Part shown: piece after piece, positions 53,587 through 63,293 of the stretch
Layout of the letters: each line of letters opens with the position of its first letter
Position numbering within the stretch: position 1 is the first letter of the stretch
NCBI GenBank assembly: GCA_050699715.1
Contig: JBOHFR010000012.1
Location: 1-64,000, forward strand
Length of the DNA stretch: 64,000 bases
Direction: 5' to 3'
Source of the DNA: GCA-003244245 sp050699715
GTDB taxonomy: Bacteria > Actinomycetota > Actinomycetes > Mycobacteriales > Pseudonocardiaceae
Notes under the pieces: generated by a model
Told to the model about the DNA's origin: nothing
The model's input: only the letters and a program-made list of their open reading frames with translations
Database searches by the model: none
Position numbers and translations under genes: made by a program

Positions 53587-53810
53587 CTCGTCTTTCCCGG
53601 ATCAGCGGGCGGCGCATGGTGCAAGCGCTTCAAGAAGCCAGATTCGAGGTCACGCACGTCCGTGGAAGTCACCATTACCTCCGACGCCCAGGCGGTACTC
53701 GCCTTGTGGTCGTGCCCGTCCACGGAAATCGTGATCTTCCCACTGGCACGCTCCGCGCCATCTTGCGTCAGGCCGAACTCACTGCTGACGAACTGGCCAG
53801 CCTGTTGTAG
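53583..53810 (+). CDS. hicA: HicA-type mRNA interferase toxin
   Basis: 75 residues if translation begins at CTG 53583, which overlaps the hicB stop as CTGA; this reads LTRLSRISGRRMVQALQEAR, the normal family N-terminus. The first standard start (ATG 53616) would remove 11 residues. The double-stranded-RNA-binding-like fold has the catalytic His in VRGSHHYLRRPGG and ends LRAILRQAELTADELASLL. HicA cleaves mRNA. The CTG may be a mutated GTG, which would weaken toxin expression. Confidence 0.8.
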   Translation: MTRLSRISGRRMVQALQEARFEVTHVRGSHHYLRRPGGTRLVVVPVHGNRDLPTGTLRAILRQAELTADELASLL

Positions 53811-53837
53811 AGCTGGCCGTAAACATTCCTGCAGAAC

Positions 53838-54503
53838 GTGGGGTCTGTCACCGCCACGCGGTCCGGGACTGGAGAAGACTCCGCCGGCCCAGTGCTGATC
53901 TTCACTGCGGCTGAGTGTGCCGCGTTCACCACAGAGTCCGTAACGGTGAGTTCGACTGACTGGCTCGATCAGCGACCTCCGGTGCACCCTTGGTCGTCCC
54001 GTCACGGGACGACCAAACTTCAGCGGGGCTATGTGGTGTTCCGTGGAACTGCCAGCGGGAGACAGATGATCGACTTCGAGGCCTTCCCCCGGTGCAGGCC
54101 AGCCGGCTCGCGGGACCAGCCATCGACGGTGACCTCGGCCAACGCCCGTCACTTCGTGGCGAGTTTCGACCGTCCCAACATCCAGTACCGCATCGTGGGC
54201 AAGGAGGAGCCCAAGGACCCGGACAGCTCCACCATCTTTCAGATTGTGGACCAGTTCGCCGCACCGGAGATCGCGGCCGAGACGCGACGGCGGCTGCGCG
54301 AGGGAGGCATGGGCTGGGGAGAGCTGAAAAATCAGCTGTTCGAGGTGCTCAACACGCAGCTAAGCCCGCTGCGTGAGCGGTACAACGCCCTGATGAACCC
54401 GGACAGCGAGCTGGACACCCTGCTGGCGGCAGGGGCCGAGAAGGCCCGCAAGCGAGCAGTCCCGGTGCTGGCGCAAGTACGCAAGGCGATCGGCATCGAC
54501 TGA
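53838..54503 (+). pseudogene. chimeric open frame: DUF397 tail + recQ piece + trpS 3' end
   Basis: 221 codons of mixed origin. Codons about 17-32 (AGPVLIFTAAECAAFTT) are a decayed DUF397 C-terminus. Bases 54134-54211 (ARHFVASFDRPNIQYRIVGK) match recQ at about 55958-56035. From 54202 the frame is the last 99 codons of trpS. The recQ-trpS join lies in shared GAGCCCAAG-like sequence. A chimeric product is conceivable but lacks any complete domain. Confidence 0.8.
53990..54016. repeat. 13-bp-stem hairpin with 1-base loop
   Basis: TTGGTCGTCCCGT pairs with its exact complement around a central C at 54003. It lies inside the chimeric open frame, which argues that this frame is not a normal gene. 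Confidence 0.75.
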
Positions 54504-54564
54504 CCGCCTCGGCAGCCAGAACATGGCCATGGACCGACCGCCGTCCGGCTGTTCCGCAGAACCG
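54202..54564 (+). repeat. trpS 3' direct repeat, copy 2
   Basis: Copy of 48275-48637, covering the last 99 codons, the stop and 61 downstream bases. It is joined at its left edge to a recQ fragment. Confidence 0.9.
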
Positions 54565-54634
54565 GGCGCAGTCAGTGCCCGCCGTGAGTGCTTTCGTTCA
54601 CGATCAGGCACGCCGCGACGCCCCCGCTCTCCTT

Positions 54635-55027
54635 TTACAGGAGGTCGACGTCCAGGTCTGGTGCGATGCGCTGCAGTCGGCCTAGGTCGGTGCTCAGCAC
54701 GGGCCAGCCCCGCTGGCGGGCCACCAGGATCACCTGTCCGGCGATGCCGTCCCAGGCTCGCGACTCGTCCAACAGTCCGATCACCTTCAGCGCTTCGGCT
54801 GAAGAAAGCTCTGAATGGATCACAGAGGGGTGGTCGAGCAGTCGTGACAGCAGGGTGTCAGTGTTGGGGTACGCCACGCATAGGGCGCGGACCTCGATCA
54901 CCGCCAGCGCGGGGACGTAGAGCACGATGCCGAGTTCTTTGGCGACGGCCAGCCACGAGTCCATCGCCACACTGCCCCGGACGTAGGCGACCAGGGCGCT
55001 GGGGTCGACGACTTTCCCGCCGATCAC
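54635..55027 (-). CDS. PIN-domain (VapC-like) toxin
   Basis: 130 residues. Acidic PIN residues are readable: VVDPSALVAYVRG (first Asp), PALAVIEVRALC (Glu), DESRAWDGIAGQVILVARQR (Asp) and LSTDLGRLQRI (Asp). VapC-type enzymes cleave tRNA or rRNA. The start overlaps the stop of the upstream small gene by four bases, as in vapBC operons. Confidence 0.8.
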   Translation of the reverse strand: MIGGKVVDPSALVAYVRGSVAMDSWLAVAKELGIVLYVPALAVIEVRALCVAYPNTDTLLSRLLDHPSVIHSELSSAEALKVIGLLDESRAWDGIAGQVILVARQRGWPVLSTDLGRLQRIAPDLDVDLL

Positions 55028-55242
55028 CCGGCGAACGCGGCGTCAGCCACCGGGTAGAGACGTCGGATCTCGTCGTCACCGGGCCAGGCCACGCCGATGC
55101 TTCGGTAGACCCTGCGGTAGTGCTCCAGAGCAGGTGCGCCGCGTTCGGAGACCAGCTCGGCCAGGATGGCGTCGGCTTTGGCGCCCTGCACCGGGGGCAG
55201 GGGCACCCCGGGCTGGGGTTCCCAGGTGTCGGTGGCATCCAC
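55024..55242 (-). CDS. antitoxin-like partner of the PIN toxin
   Basis: 72 residues. Contains WEPQPGVPLPPVQGAKADAI followed by helix ILAELVSERGAPALEHYRRV. No DNA-binding motif recognised. Position and coupling (ATGA overlap) suggest it is the antitoxin, but the sequence itself is not diagnostic. Confidence 0.6.
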   Translation of the reverse strand: MDATDTWEPQPGVPLPPVQGAKADAILAELVSERGAPALEHYRRVYRSIGVAWPGDDEIRRLYPVADAAFAG

Positions 55243-55269
55243 CCGGGCAGCCTAGCCGATCCCCGCCGG

Positions 55270-55332
55270 TACCGGAGCCGAGCGTGCCGTGTTCACCACA
55301 GAGTCCGCAACGACGAGTTCGACTGACTGGCC
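55270..55332 (+). pseudogene. decayed DUF397 3' end upstream of recQ
   Basis: In one frame it ends RVRNDEFD and stop, the typical DUF397 C-terminus; the preceding part is in another frame. About 47 bases match the decayed DUF397 piece at 53918-53964, including the same lesion CACCACAGAGTCCG, so the two are copies of one already damaged gene. Confidence 0.6.
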
Positions 55333-55358
55333 CAAGCAAGGGCCCCTAGGATCACCGG

Positions 55359-57203
<1,845 letters not shown>

Positions 57204-57218
57204 CAAGGAAAAATGGCT

Positions 57219-57395
57219 TTACGGTTTCCAGGTCGTCACGCACGTCGCCTCGAGGTAACTCATCAGGGTCTCGGTGGTCCTGTCGACGTTGTGCACGTCC
57301 TTCAGATGCTCTGCTACCTGGCGCATCAGGTAATACCTGTCGGACGCGGTGAACTAGCTGCCACACTCCTGGTGCCCGCATTGGAACTCGTGCAT
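57219..57395 (-). pseudogene. DUF1059 small protein with an in-frame amber codon
   Basis: 59 codons from ATG 57395: HEFQCGHQECGS, then TAG at 57354-57356, then FTASDRYYLMRQVAEHLKDV and HNVDRTTETLMSYLEATC. This is the DUF1059 pattern (two Cys, then a helix with xxVAxHxxxxH). Sequence quality is unchanged after the TAG, so the mutation is recent, suppressed or a sequence error. No strong ribosome-binding site. Confidence 0.6.
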
Positions 57396-57480
57396 AAGCC
57401 CGTCGCGGATCTTGAGCGCCTGGCTGGCGGCGACGGAGCGACACGCTACCGATGATCTCTCGCACCGGGGTTGTCGCTGC

Positions 57481-58971
57481 TCAGCTTAGATCGATGATGA
57501 CGGTTTTGGTCTCCATGTAGCTGGTGAACACGGCGTGGCCCATCTCGCGACCCCAGCCGGATTCTTTGTAGCCGCCGAACGGCAGCGCCGCGTCGAACAC
57601 GTTCCAGGTGTTCACCCAGACCGTGCCGGCGCGCAGCCGCTTCGCCGTGCGGATGGCCTTCGTGATGTCGCGGGTGAACACACCGGCGCCCAGCCCGTAG
57701 TTGCTGTTGTTCGCGGTGGGGATGATGTCGGAGCCAGCCTTGAACGGCGCCGCCGCGACGACCGGCCCGAAGATCTCCTCCTGGACTGCCTTCATGTCCT
57801 CCCGGGTGCCGGTGAGGATCGCCGGGGCGACGAAGTAGCCACGATCGCCGACCCGGTTGCCACCGATGACGCTGGCACCGTCATCCTTGCCCGAGTTGAG
57901 GTAGCCGGTCACCCGCTCGAACTGCTCCCGCGACACCAGCGGGCCCATGGTGGTCGAGGGGTCCAACCCGTTGCCGACCTTGATGCTGCGGGCCTGCTCG
58001 GCAACTCCTTCGACGACCTGGTCGTAGACCGACTCCTCGACGTAGAGCCGAGAACCCGCCACACAGCACTCCCCCTGGTTGAAAAAGATCGCGTTGGCCG
58101 ACCCGACGATGGCCTTGTCGATGTCCGCGTCGGCATAGACCACGTTCGGCGACTTGCCACCCAGCTCCAGGGTGACCTTCTTCAGGTTGCCGGCAGCGGC
58201 CTTCACGATCTCCTTACCCACCTCGGTGGACCCGGTGAACGCCACCTTGTCCACGTCCGGGTGCGCCACCAGGGCCGCGCCCGCCTCACCGTAACCAGTG
58301 ACGATATTCAGGACGCCCGGCGGCAGCCCGGCCTGCATGGCCAGCTCGCCGAGCAGCAGCGCCGACAGCGGAGTCTGCTCGGCGGGTTTGAGCACGGTCA
58401 CACAGCCCGCCGCGAGCACCGGCGCGATCTTCCAGGCCGCCATCAACAGCGGGAAGTTCCACGGGATGATCTGCCCGCAGACTCCGACCGGCTCGCGCAG
58501 CGTGAACCCGAAGTAGGCGTCCTGGTCTCCCGCCGAGATCGGGATCGTGCTGCCCTCGATCTTGGTTGCCCAACCGGACATGTAGTGGAACATGTCAGCG
58601 GCCAGCGGCACGTCGGCGACCTTGGCGACCGCGAGCGGCTTACCGTTGTCCAGCGACTCCAACAACGCGAACTCCTCGAGGTGCTCAAGGATCAGATCAC
58701 CCAGCTTGTGGATGATCCGGCCACGCTGGCCATGCGGCATCCTCCGCCACACCGCACCGTCTTCGAACGCGGCCCGGGCCGCCCGCACCGCCCGGTCCAC
58801 ATCCTCAGCCTCGCCGCGCGCGACCGAGGCGAGCACTTCCTCGGTGGCCGGGTTCAGGCTCTCGAACGTCCTGCCCGACGCCGCGTCCACCCACTCACCG
58901 TTAATCAGCAGCTTGCGGCTCAGTGAACCCACGACCTCCTGGATGCGGGGTTCGTCGAGTGTCAGGCTCAT
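57481..58971 (-). CDS. aldehyde dehydrogenase
   Basis: 496 residues. NAD(P)-dependent ALDH fold with IIPWNFPLLMAAWKIAPVLA, FTGSTEVGKEI (cofactor loop), the general-base Glu in TLELGGKSPNVVYAD and the nucleophile Cys in FFNQGECCVAGSR, plus a C-terminal ALPFGGYKESGWGREMG. Closest to the betaine/phenylacetaldehyde-type group; the substrate is undetermined. Converges with recQ, with the broken DUF1059 gene downstream on the same strand. Confidence 0.93.
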   Translation of the reverse strand: MSLTLDEPRIQEVVGSLSRKLLINGEWVDAASGRTFESLNPATEEVLASVARGEAEDVDRAVRAARAAFEDGAVWRRMPHGQRGRIIHKLGDLILEHLEEFALLESLDNGKPLAVAKVADVPLAADMFHYMSGWATKIEGSTIPISAGDQDAYFGFTLREPVGVCGQIIPWNFPLLMAAWKIAPVLAAGCVTVLKPAEQTPLSALLLGELAMQAGLPPGVLNIVTGYGEAGAALVAHPDVDKVAFTGSTEVGKEIVKAAAGNLKKVTLELGGKSPNVVYADADIDKAIVGSANAIFFNQGECCVAGSRLYVEESVYDQVVEGVAEQARSIKVGNGLDPSTTMGPLVSREQFERVTGYLNSGKDDGASVIGGNRVGDRGYFVAPAILTGTREDMKAVQEEIFGPVVAAAPFKAGSDIIPTANNSNYGLGAGVFTRDITKAIRTAKRLRAGTVWVNTWNVFDAALPFGGYKESGWGREMGHAVFTSYMETKTVIIDLS

Positions 58972-59186
58972 CGTCGACCTCCTCGTGAAACATCAGAAAC
59001 GACAACTGTCGAGCCTGGTCGCTACTACCACCTCACCCAAGTAGAAAAACGGCCAAGCGCGCTACATCACAGAGAACCATCCCATCAACGATGGTACCAG
59101 AGCGATTTTTCCGCTGTCACGGATCTCCTGCGGTAATCGAAGCGCGGATGCGGAATCGATTGAAATGGACTGATGCCCTATGGATG

Positions 59187-59270
59187 TCAAGCCGTTGACG
59201 ATTCTGCTTCGAGTTGGCGTTCGGTGATCAAATTGCGGATTTCGCGGGTGATGTAGTGCTTGAAGCAGCG
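59187..59270 (-). mobile_element. possible 3' end of an IS110-type transposase
   Basis: About 27 codons, RCFKHYITREIRNLITERQL plus a short tail and stop, resemble the basic RCLKRYxAREV tail of IS110-family transposases. Very short, so the assignment is weak. Confidence 0.25.
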
Positions 59271-59641
59271 GGGGTGCTGCCTTGGGGTCGAGGAACCGGC
59301 AGGCCACCTCCACCCGTTGGCCAGATTTCACCGGAGGGCCCTGTCTCTTGAAAGCACGAGAATCTGAGAAGGTGGGCGCACCGGCTGGGTTACTCGTGTG
59401 CACCTGTTCTGTGACGGTCTTTTCCTCCGCCAACTGAGGCATCATAGCCGCTGGCGAGGTGTGGTTCGATTCCTTGTTGATCAAAGAGGACAACACAGTT
59501 GCCGTTCCGACGATCTGAGCTGGACTGTCTAGAACCCATGACCACCCTCTGCTGATCTTCCCCTGCGTGCTTCCAGCGTCCCGTTTGATCACCAAAGAGC
59601 TTTGCCGCCGTGTCGCCCATCCTGGGCGATGTGCACACAAC

Positions 59642-59667
59642 GTCACCTACCGTGCACCGTAGGTGAC
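59642..59667. repeat. 26-bp imperfect palindrome
   Basis: GTCACCTAC pairs with GTAGGTGAC around an 8-base centre containing GTGCAC. Lies just past the stop of the VapC remnant (59712, minus strand), so it may be that gene's terminator. Confidence 0.55.
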
Positions 59668-59711
59668 AGGCTACTGTTCGCTGGCCGACAGGTCTCCCGG
59701 GGTGTCCCCGG

Positions 59712-59939
59712 TCAGACGTCAAAGATGGGCAGATCAGTCCCGGTCGACTGGAGGAGGTGAGCGATATCAGCCCAGTCACTCGTCAGCGCAGCGGCAGAGC
59801 GGATCACGGCTGTGGCAACGACCGGAACAGTTCCCTGCTCCAGCCGTACCCGGTGGTTGGCCCACAGCGCACGGTCGTTGCGCTCGGCGGCGATCAGCGC
59901 TCCAGCGTCTAAACGATCCCGCTCGCGCCGATTGACGAC
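59712..59939 (-). pseudogene. internally deleted VapC-type PIN toxin
   Basis: Starts family-like with LDAGALIAAERNDRALWANH and continues to VPVVATAVI, then jumps to ALTSDWADIAHLLQSTGTDL and PIFDV, the normal C-terminus. About 60 central residues, including the second half of the active site, are missing without loss of frame. No intact antitoxin upstream; the 5' side runs into sufT. Confidence 0.6.
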
Positions 59940-60006
59940 CGATGGCAGCCCCTGCCCGGCGCTGGGCGGCCGCCAGCTCGGCGGCCGTGAGCGAACCGTG
60001 CTCGGG

Positions 60007-60411
60007 TCAGACGGTGAAACCGAGAGCGCGTAGTTGGTCCCGGCCGTCTTCGGTGATCTTATCGGGGCCCCACGGCGGGATCCATACCCAGTTGATCCGC
60101 ACGTCATCGACCAGTCCCCCGCCGGGACCGCTGGTGAGCGCGGCGCGAGTCTGGTCCTCAATGACGTCGGTCAGCGGGCAGGCCGCGGAGGTCAGCGTCA
60201 TGTCCACGATGGCGACGTTGCTCTCGTCGACCCGGATGTCGTAGACCAGGCCCAGATCGACCACGTTGATGCCCAGCTCCGGATCGACCACATCACGCAT
60301 GGCTTCCTCAAGGTCGTCGAGGGTGGCCAGCTCACCGTCCGGGCGGGGCGTCGGGACCTGGGGCATCCCGGCGGCACCGCGCACAACGTCGGATTCCTCG
60401 TTCAGGCTCAT
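60007..60411 (-). CDS. sufT: SufT/MIP18-type iron-sulfur assembly factor (DUF59)
   Basis: 134 residues. DUF59 core: LEEAMRDVVDPELGINVVDL, GLVYDIRVDESNVAIVDMTL and TSAACPLTDVIEDQTRAAL, with the reactive Cys in SAACPL. Helps deliver Fe-S clusters. Last gene of the suf operon; its start overlaps the sufU stop by four bases. Confidence 0.93.
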   Translation of the reverse strand: MSLNEESDVVRGAAGMPQVPTPRPDGELATLDDLEEAMRDVVDPELGINVVDLGLVYDIRVDESNVAIVDMTLTSAACPLTDVIEDQTRAALTSGPGGGLVDDVRINWVWIPPWGPDKITEDGRDQLRALGFTV

Positions 60412-60866
60412 GGTGTCTCCGCTCGTTGGGCGCCATTGGCTGCCCGTCCGACAGCATCCTTAAAGGCCATCCAGCCCAGCAAGGCGCACTTCACTCGGGA
60501 GGGGTAGCGCGACACGCCGACGAAGGCGACCGCGTCGGCGAGCACCTCCTCGTCGGGCTCCACCTGGCCTCGACTCTGCACCATCTCCACGAACGCGTCC
60601 ATGGTGGACCTCGACTCGGCCACAGTCCGGCCGATCACCAGATCGGTGAGCACCGACGTCGCCGCCTGGCTGATCGAGCAGCCGATCGCATCGTAGGACA
60701 CGTCGGCCACCCGGTCGCCGTCCAGCGCTACCCGTAGGGTCACTTCGTCCCCACAGGTGGGGTTGACCTGGTAAGACTCGGCGTCAAAGGGCTCCCGAAG
60801 GCCTTGTCCGTGCGGGTGGCGGTAGTGATCCAGGATGATCTCCTGGTACATCTGCTCCAGTTTCAT
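60408..60866 (-). CDS. sufU: SUF system sulfur-acceptor SufU
   Basis: 152 residues. IscU-like fold with three conserved cysteines: NPTCGDEV, DAIGCSISQAATSVL and PSRVKCALLGW. Together with the Asp after the first Cys these bind zinc and accept persulfide sulfur from SufS. The SufU-specific insertion is present (MVQSRGQVEPDEEVLADAVA). Overlaps sufS and sufT. Confidence 0.94.
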   Translation of the reverse strand: MKLEQMYQEIILDHYRHPHGQGLREPFDAESYQVNPTCGDEVTLRVALDGDRVADVSYDAIGCSISQAATSVLTDLVIGRTVAESRSTMDAFVEMVQSRGQVEPDEEVLADAVAFVGVSRYPSRVKCALLGWMAFKDAVGRAANGAQRAETP

Positions 60867-62167
60867 GCGCCCACCCGGAAGAAACGGCGCGCCTCGTGCA
60901 CCCCGGCTAGCAGCGCGTCGACCTCAGCGGGCGTGTTGTACAGCGCGAAGCTGGCCCGCACCGTCGCAGCGATCCCGAAACGGCGGTGTAACGGCCAGGC
61001 GCAGTGATGCCCGACCCGCACCGCGATCCCCAGGTCGTCGAGCACTTGCCCGGCGTCGTGCGCGTGCACGTCGTCGAGCACGAAGGACACCGCGCCACCC
61101 CGGTCCTCGGTGTCAGGAGGACCGATGATCCGCAGGTCGTCCATCTCTGACAGGCCGGCCAGCGCATGTTCGGTCAGGACACGCTCATGCGCGGCGATTC
61201 GGTGCATCCCCACCGCCGACAGGTAATCCACCGCCGCGCCCAAGCCGACCGCTTGCGAGGTCATCGGGACACCGGCCTCGAAACGCTGTGGTGGCGGAGC
61301 ATAGGTGGAGCCCTCCATCTTCACCAGCTCGATCATCGACCCTCCGGTGAGGAACGGCGGCAGCACCTCTAGCAGGTCGCGGCGGCCGTAGAGCACGCCG
61401 ACCCCGGAGGGCCCCAGCATCTTGTGCCCGGAGAACACCGCGAAGTCGACATTCATCGCGGCAAAGTCCACCGGAGTGTGCGGCGCCGACTGGCAGGCAT
61501 CCAGCACGGTCAACGCCCCGACCTCGCGAGCCCGACGGACCAGCTCCGCGACCGGCGGCACGGTGCCCATCACATTGGACTGGTGAGTGAACGCCACTAC
61601 CCTCGTGCGCCCAGACAACTCCAACGAGTCGAGGTCCAGCCGGCCGGCGTCGGTCACCTGATACCAGCGCAAGGTGGCGCCGGTGCGCCGGCACAGCTCC
61701 TGCCAGGGCACCAGGTTGGCGTGGTGCTCCATCTCGGTCACCACGATCTCGTCACCCGGCACCAGGGCGAAGCGTCGGGCCGCCGCCGTGGCTCCTGTCG
61801 AGTTGCTCAGCGCGTAGGCGACCAGGTTGATCCCCTCGGTGGCGTTCTTGGTGAACACCACCTCCCCAGGCTGAACTCCGACGAACGCCGCGATGCGAAC
61901 CCGCGCCGACTCGTAGGCGTCGGTGGCTTCCTCGGCGAGTTGGTGCGCGCCGCGGTGCACCGCCGCGTTGTGCTGCTCGAGGAAGGCGCGCTCGGCGTCG
62001 AGAACCTGCCGGGGCCGCTGCGAGGTGGCCCCGGAGTCCAAGTACACCAGCGGTCGACCGTCGCGCACGGTGCGGGACAGGATCGGGAAGTCGGCGCGGA
62101 TCTTCTCCTGCTCGCTAACCGTCAGTGGCTCAGCAGTGCGGTGCCCAGTAGTCAGTGGCGCAGTCAC
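60863..62167 (-). CDS. sufS: cysteine desulfurase SufS
   Basis: 434 residues from GTG 62167, overlapping the sufC stop. PLP-dependent group II desulfurase: YLDSGATSQRPRQVLDA, TKNATEGINLVAYALSN, the PLP lysine in FSGHKMLGPSGVGVLYG and the persulfide cysteine in VRVGHHCAWPLHRRFG. Produces sulfide equivalents from cysteine for the SufBCD scaffold. Confidence 0.95.
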   Translation of the reverse strand: MTAPLTTGHRTAEPLTVSEQEKIRADFPILSRTVRDGRPLVYLDSGATSQRPRQVLDAERAFLEQHNAAVHRGAHQLAEEATDAYESARVRIAAFVGVQPGEVVFTKNATEGINLVAYALSNSTGATAAARRFALVPGDEIVVTEMEHHANLVPWQELCRRTGATLRWYQVTDAGRLDLDSLELSGRTRVVAFTHQSNVMGTVPPVAELVRRAREVGALTVLDACQSAPHTPVDFAAMNVDFAVFSGHKMLGPSGVGVLYGRRDLLEVLPPFLTGGSMIELVKMEGSTYAPPPQRFEAGVPMTSQAVGLGAAVDYLSAVGMHRIAAHERVLTEHALAGLSEMDDLRIIGPPDTEDRGGAVSFVLDDVHAHDAGQVLDDLGIAVRVGHHCAWPLHRRFGIAATVRASFALYNTPAEVDALLAGVHEARRFFRVGA

Positions 62168-62949
62168 GGTGACACCTCCGTGACCTCCTGCCGGTGAGCG
62201 AACCGCTCGTAACCGCCGGACTCCAGTTCCTCGGCAAGTTCCTGCCCGCCGGACTCCACGATCCGCCCGCCGGCGAAGACATGGACGTAATCAGGCGTGA
62301 TGTGCCGCAGGATCCGGGTGTAGTGGGTGATCAGCAGCACACCAACATCCCCGCTGGCCCGATAGCGGTTGACCCCCTCGGAGACCACCCGCAACGCATC
62401 GACGTCCAAGCCCGAGTCGGTCTCGTCCAGCACCGCGATCTTGGGTTTGAGCAGGGACAGCTGCAGGATCTCGTGGCGCTTCTTCTCGCCGCCGGAGAAG
62501 CCCTCGTTCACGCTGCGCTCGGCGAAGGTGGGGTCAATATCCAGCGCGGACATCGCCGCTTTGACTTCCTTGACCCAGGTGCGCAGCTTGGGCGCCTCGC
62601 CGCGGATCGCGGTGGTGGCGGTGCGCAGGAAGTTCGACATCGAGACACCGGGCACCTCGATCGGATACTGCATAGCGAGAAACAGGCCCGCTCGGGCCCG
62701 CTCGTCGACCGACATCGACAGCACATCGACGCCGTCCAGGAGCACCTGCCCCGAGGTGACCCGGTAGCGCGGGTGCCCGGCGATCGAGTAGGCCAGGGTG
62801 GACTTGCCCGATCCGTTGGGACCCATGATCGCGTGGGTCTCCCCCGCCCGGACGGTCAGGTCAACGCCGCGCAGGATCTCTTTCTCGGGGGTCTGTGCGT
62901 CGTCAGTGGGCACCGCGACGTGCAGGTCCTTGATCTCCAGGGTGGTCAT
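62164..62949 (-). CDS. sufC: Fe-S assembly ATPase SufC
   Basis: 261 residues. ABC-type ATPase: Walker A MGPNGSGKSTLAYSIAGHP, signature NEGFSGGEKKRHEILQ, Walker B KIAVLDETDSGLDVDAL and the switch His in VLLITHYTRIL. Drives SufBCD scaffold changes. It is 20 bases after the Rieske gene and overlaps sufS. Confidence 0.96.
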   Translation of the reverse strand: MTTLEIKDLHVAVPTDDAQTPEKEILRGVDLTVRAGETHAIMGPNGSGKSTLAYSIAGHPRYRVTSGQVLLDGVDVLSMSVDERARAGLFLAMQYPIEVPGVSMSNFLRTATTAIRGEAPKLRTWVKEVKAAMSALDIDPTFAERSVNEGFSGGEKKRHEILQLSLLKPKIAVLDETDSGLDVDALRVVSEGVNRYRASGDVGVLLITHYTRILRHITPDYVHVFAGGRIVESGGQELAEELESGGYERFAHRQEVTEVSP

Positions 62950-62969
62950 CGGTGTGTTCTCAGCTCCCG

Positions 62970-63293
62970 CTAGCGGTTGGTCGGGGTAGAAGGGTCGACG
63001 TACACGTCGTCACCGTCGATCGTCACGGCGTAGGTGTCCACCGGTTCGGATGCCGGTGGGGAGGACGGCGCTCCCGTGGCCAGGTCGAAGCACGATCCGT
63101 GCAGCCAACACTCCAGGCCCTTGCGGGTCACCTCGCCTTCGGACAACGCGATCTCGGCGTGTGAGCAGACGTCGGCCAGTGCATAAACCTGCTCACCCTG
63201 GCGGACCAGCACCACCGGCACCTTGTCGACCTCGAAGCCGACGGGCACGTCGTCCTTGAGATCGCTCAGGCCGCAAACCCGGACTGCGGTCAT
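62970..63293 (-). CDS. Rieske [2Fe-2S] ferredoxin of the suf operon
   Basis: 107 residues. Rieske ligands are present as CSHAEIALSEG (Cys-x-His) and CWLHGSCFD (Cys-x2-His). The short length with no catalytic domain matches NdoA/bphF-type ferredoxins commonly placed between sufD and sufC in actinobacteria. Probably an electron donor in cluster assembly. Overlaps sufD by four bases. Confidence 0.93.
   Translation of the reverse strand: MTAVRVCGLSDLKDDVPVGFEVDKVPVVLVRQGEQVYALADVCSHAEIALSEGEVTRKGLECWLHGSCFDLATGAPSSPPASEPVDTYAVTIDGDDVYVDPSTPTNR

Larger units (their letters stand above)
58972..59711. other. 740-base stretch of decayed sequence
   Basis: Minus-strand fragments are readable. Around 59270-59400 there is a piece like a secreted SH3-type domain (GPPVKSGQRVEVACRFLDP). 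Around 59187-59270 there is CFKHYITREIRNLITERQLE followed by a stop, which resembles the end of an IS110-type transposase. Neither is complete. An imperfect palindrome lies at 59642-59667. Confidence 0.4.

Noticed and set aside
57354..57356. Selenocysteine or pyrrolysine readthrough
   Set aside because: The codon is UAG, so not selenocysteine, and nothing suggests pyrrolysine genes; a nonsense mutation is more likely.
57535..58926. 463-codon plus-strand open frame opposite the aldehyde dehydrogenase
   Set aside because: Composition typical of a shadow frame; the minus strand holds an intact ALDH.
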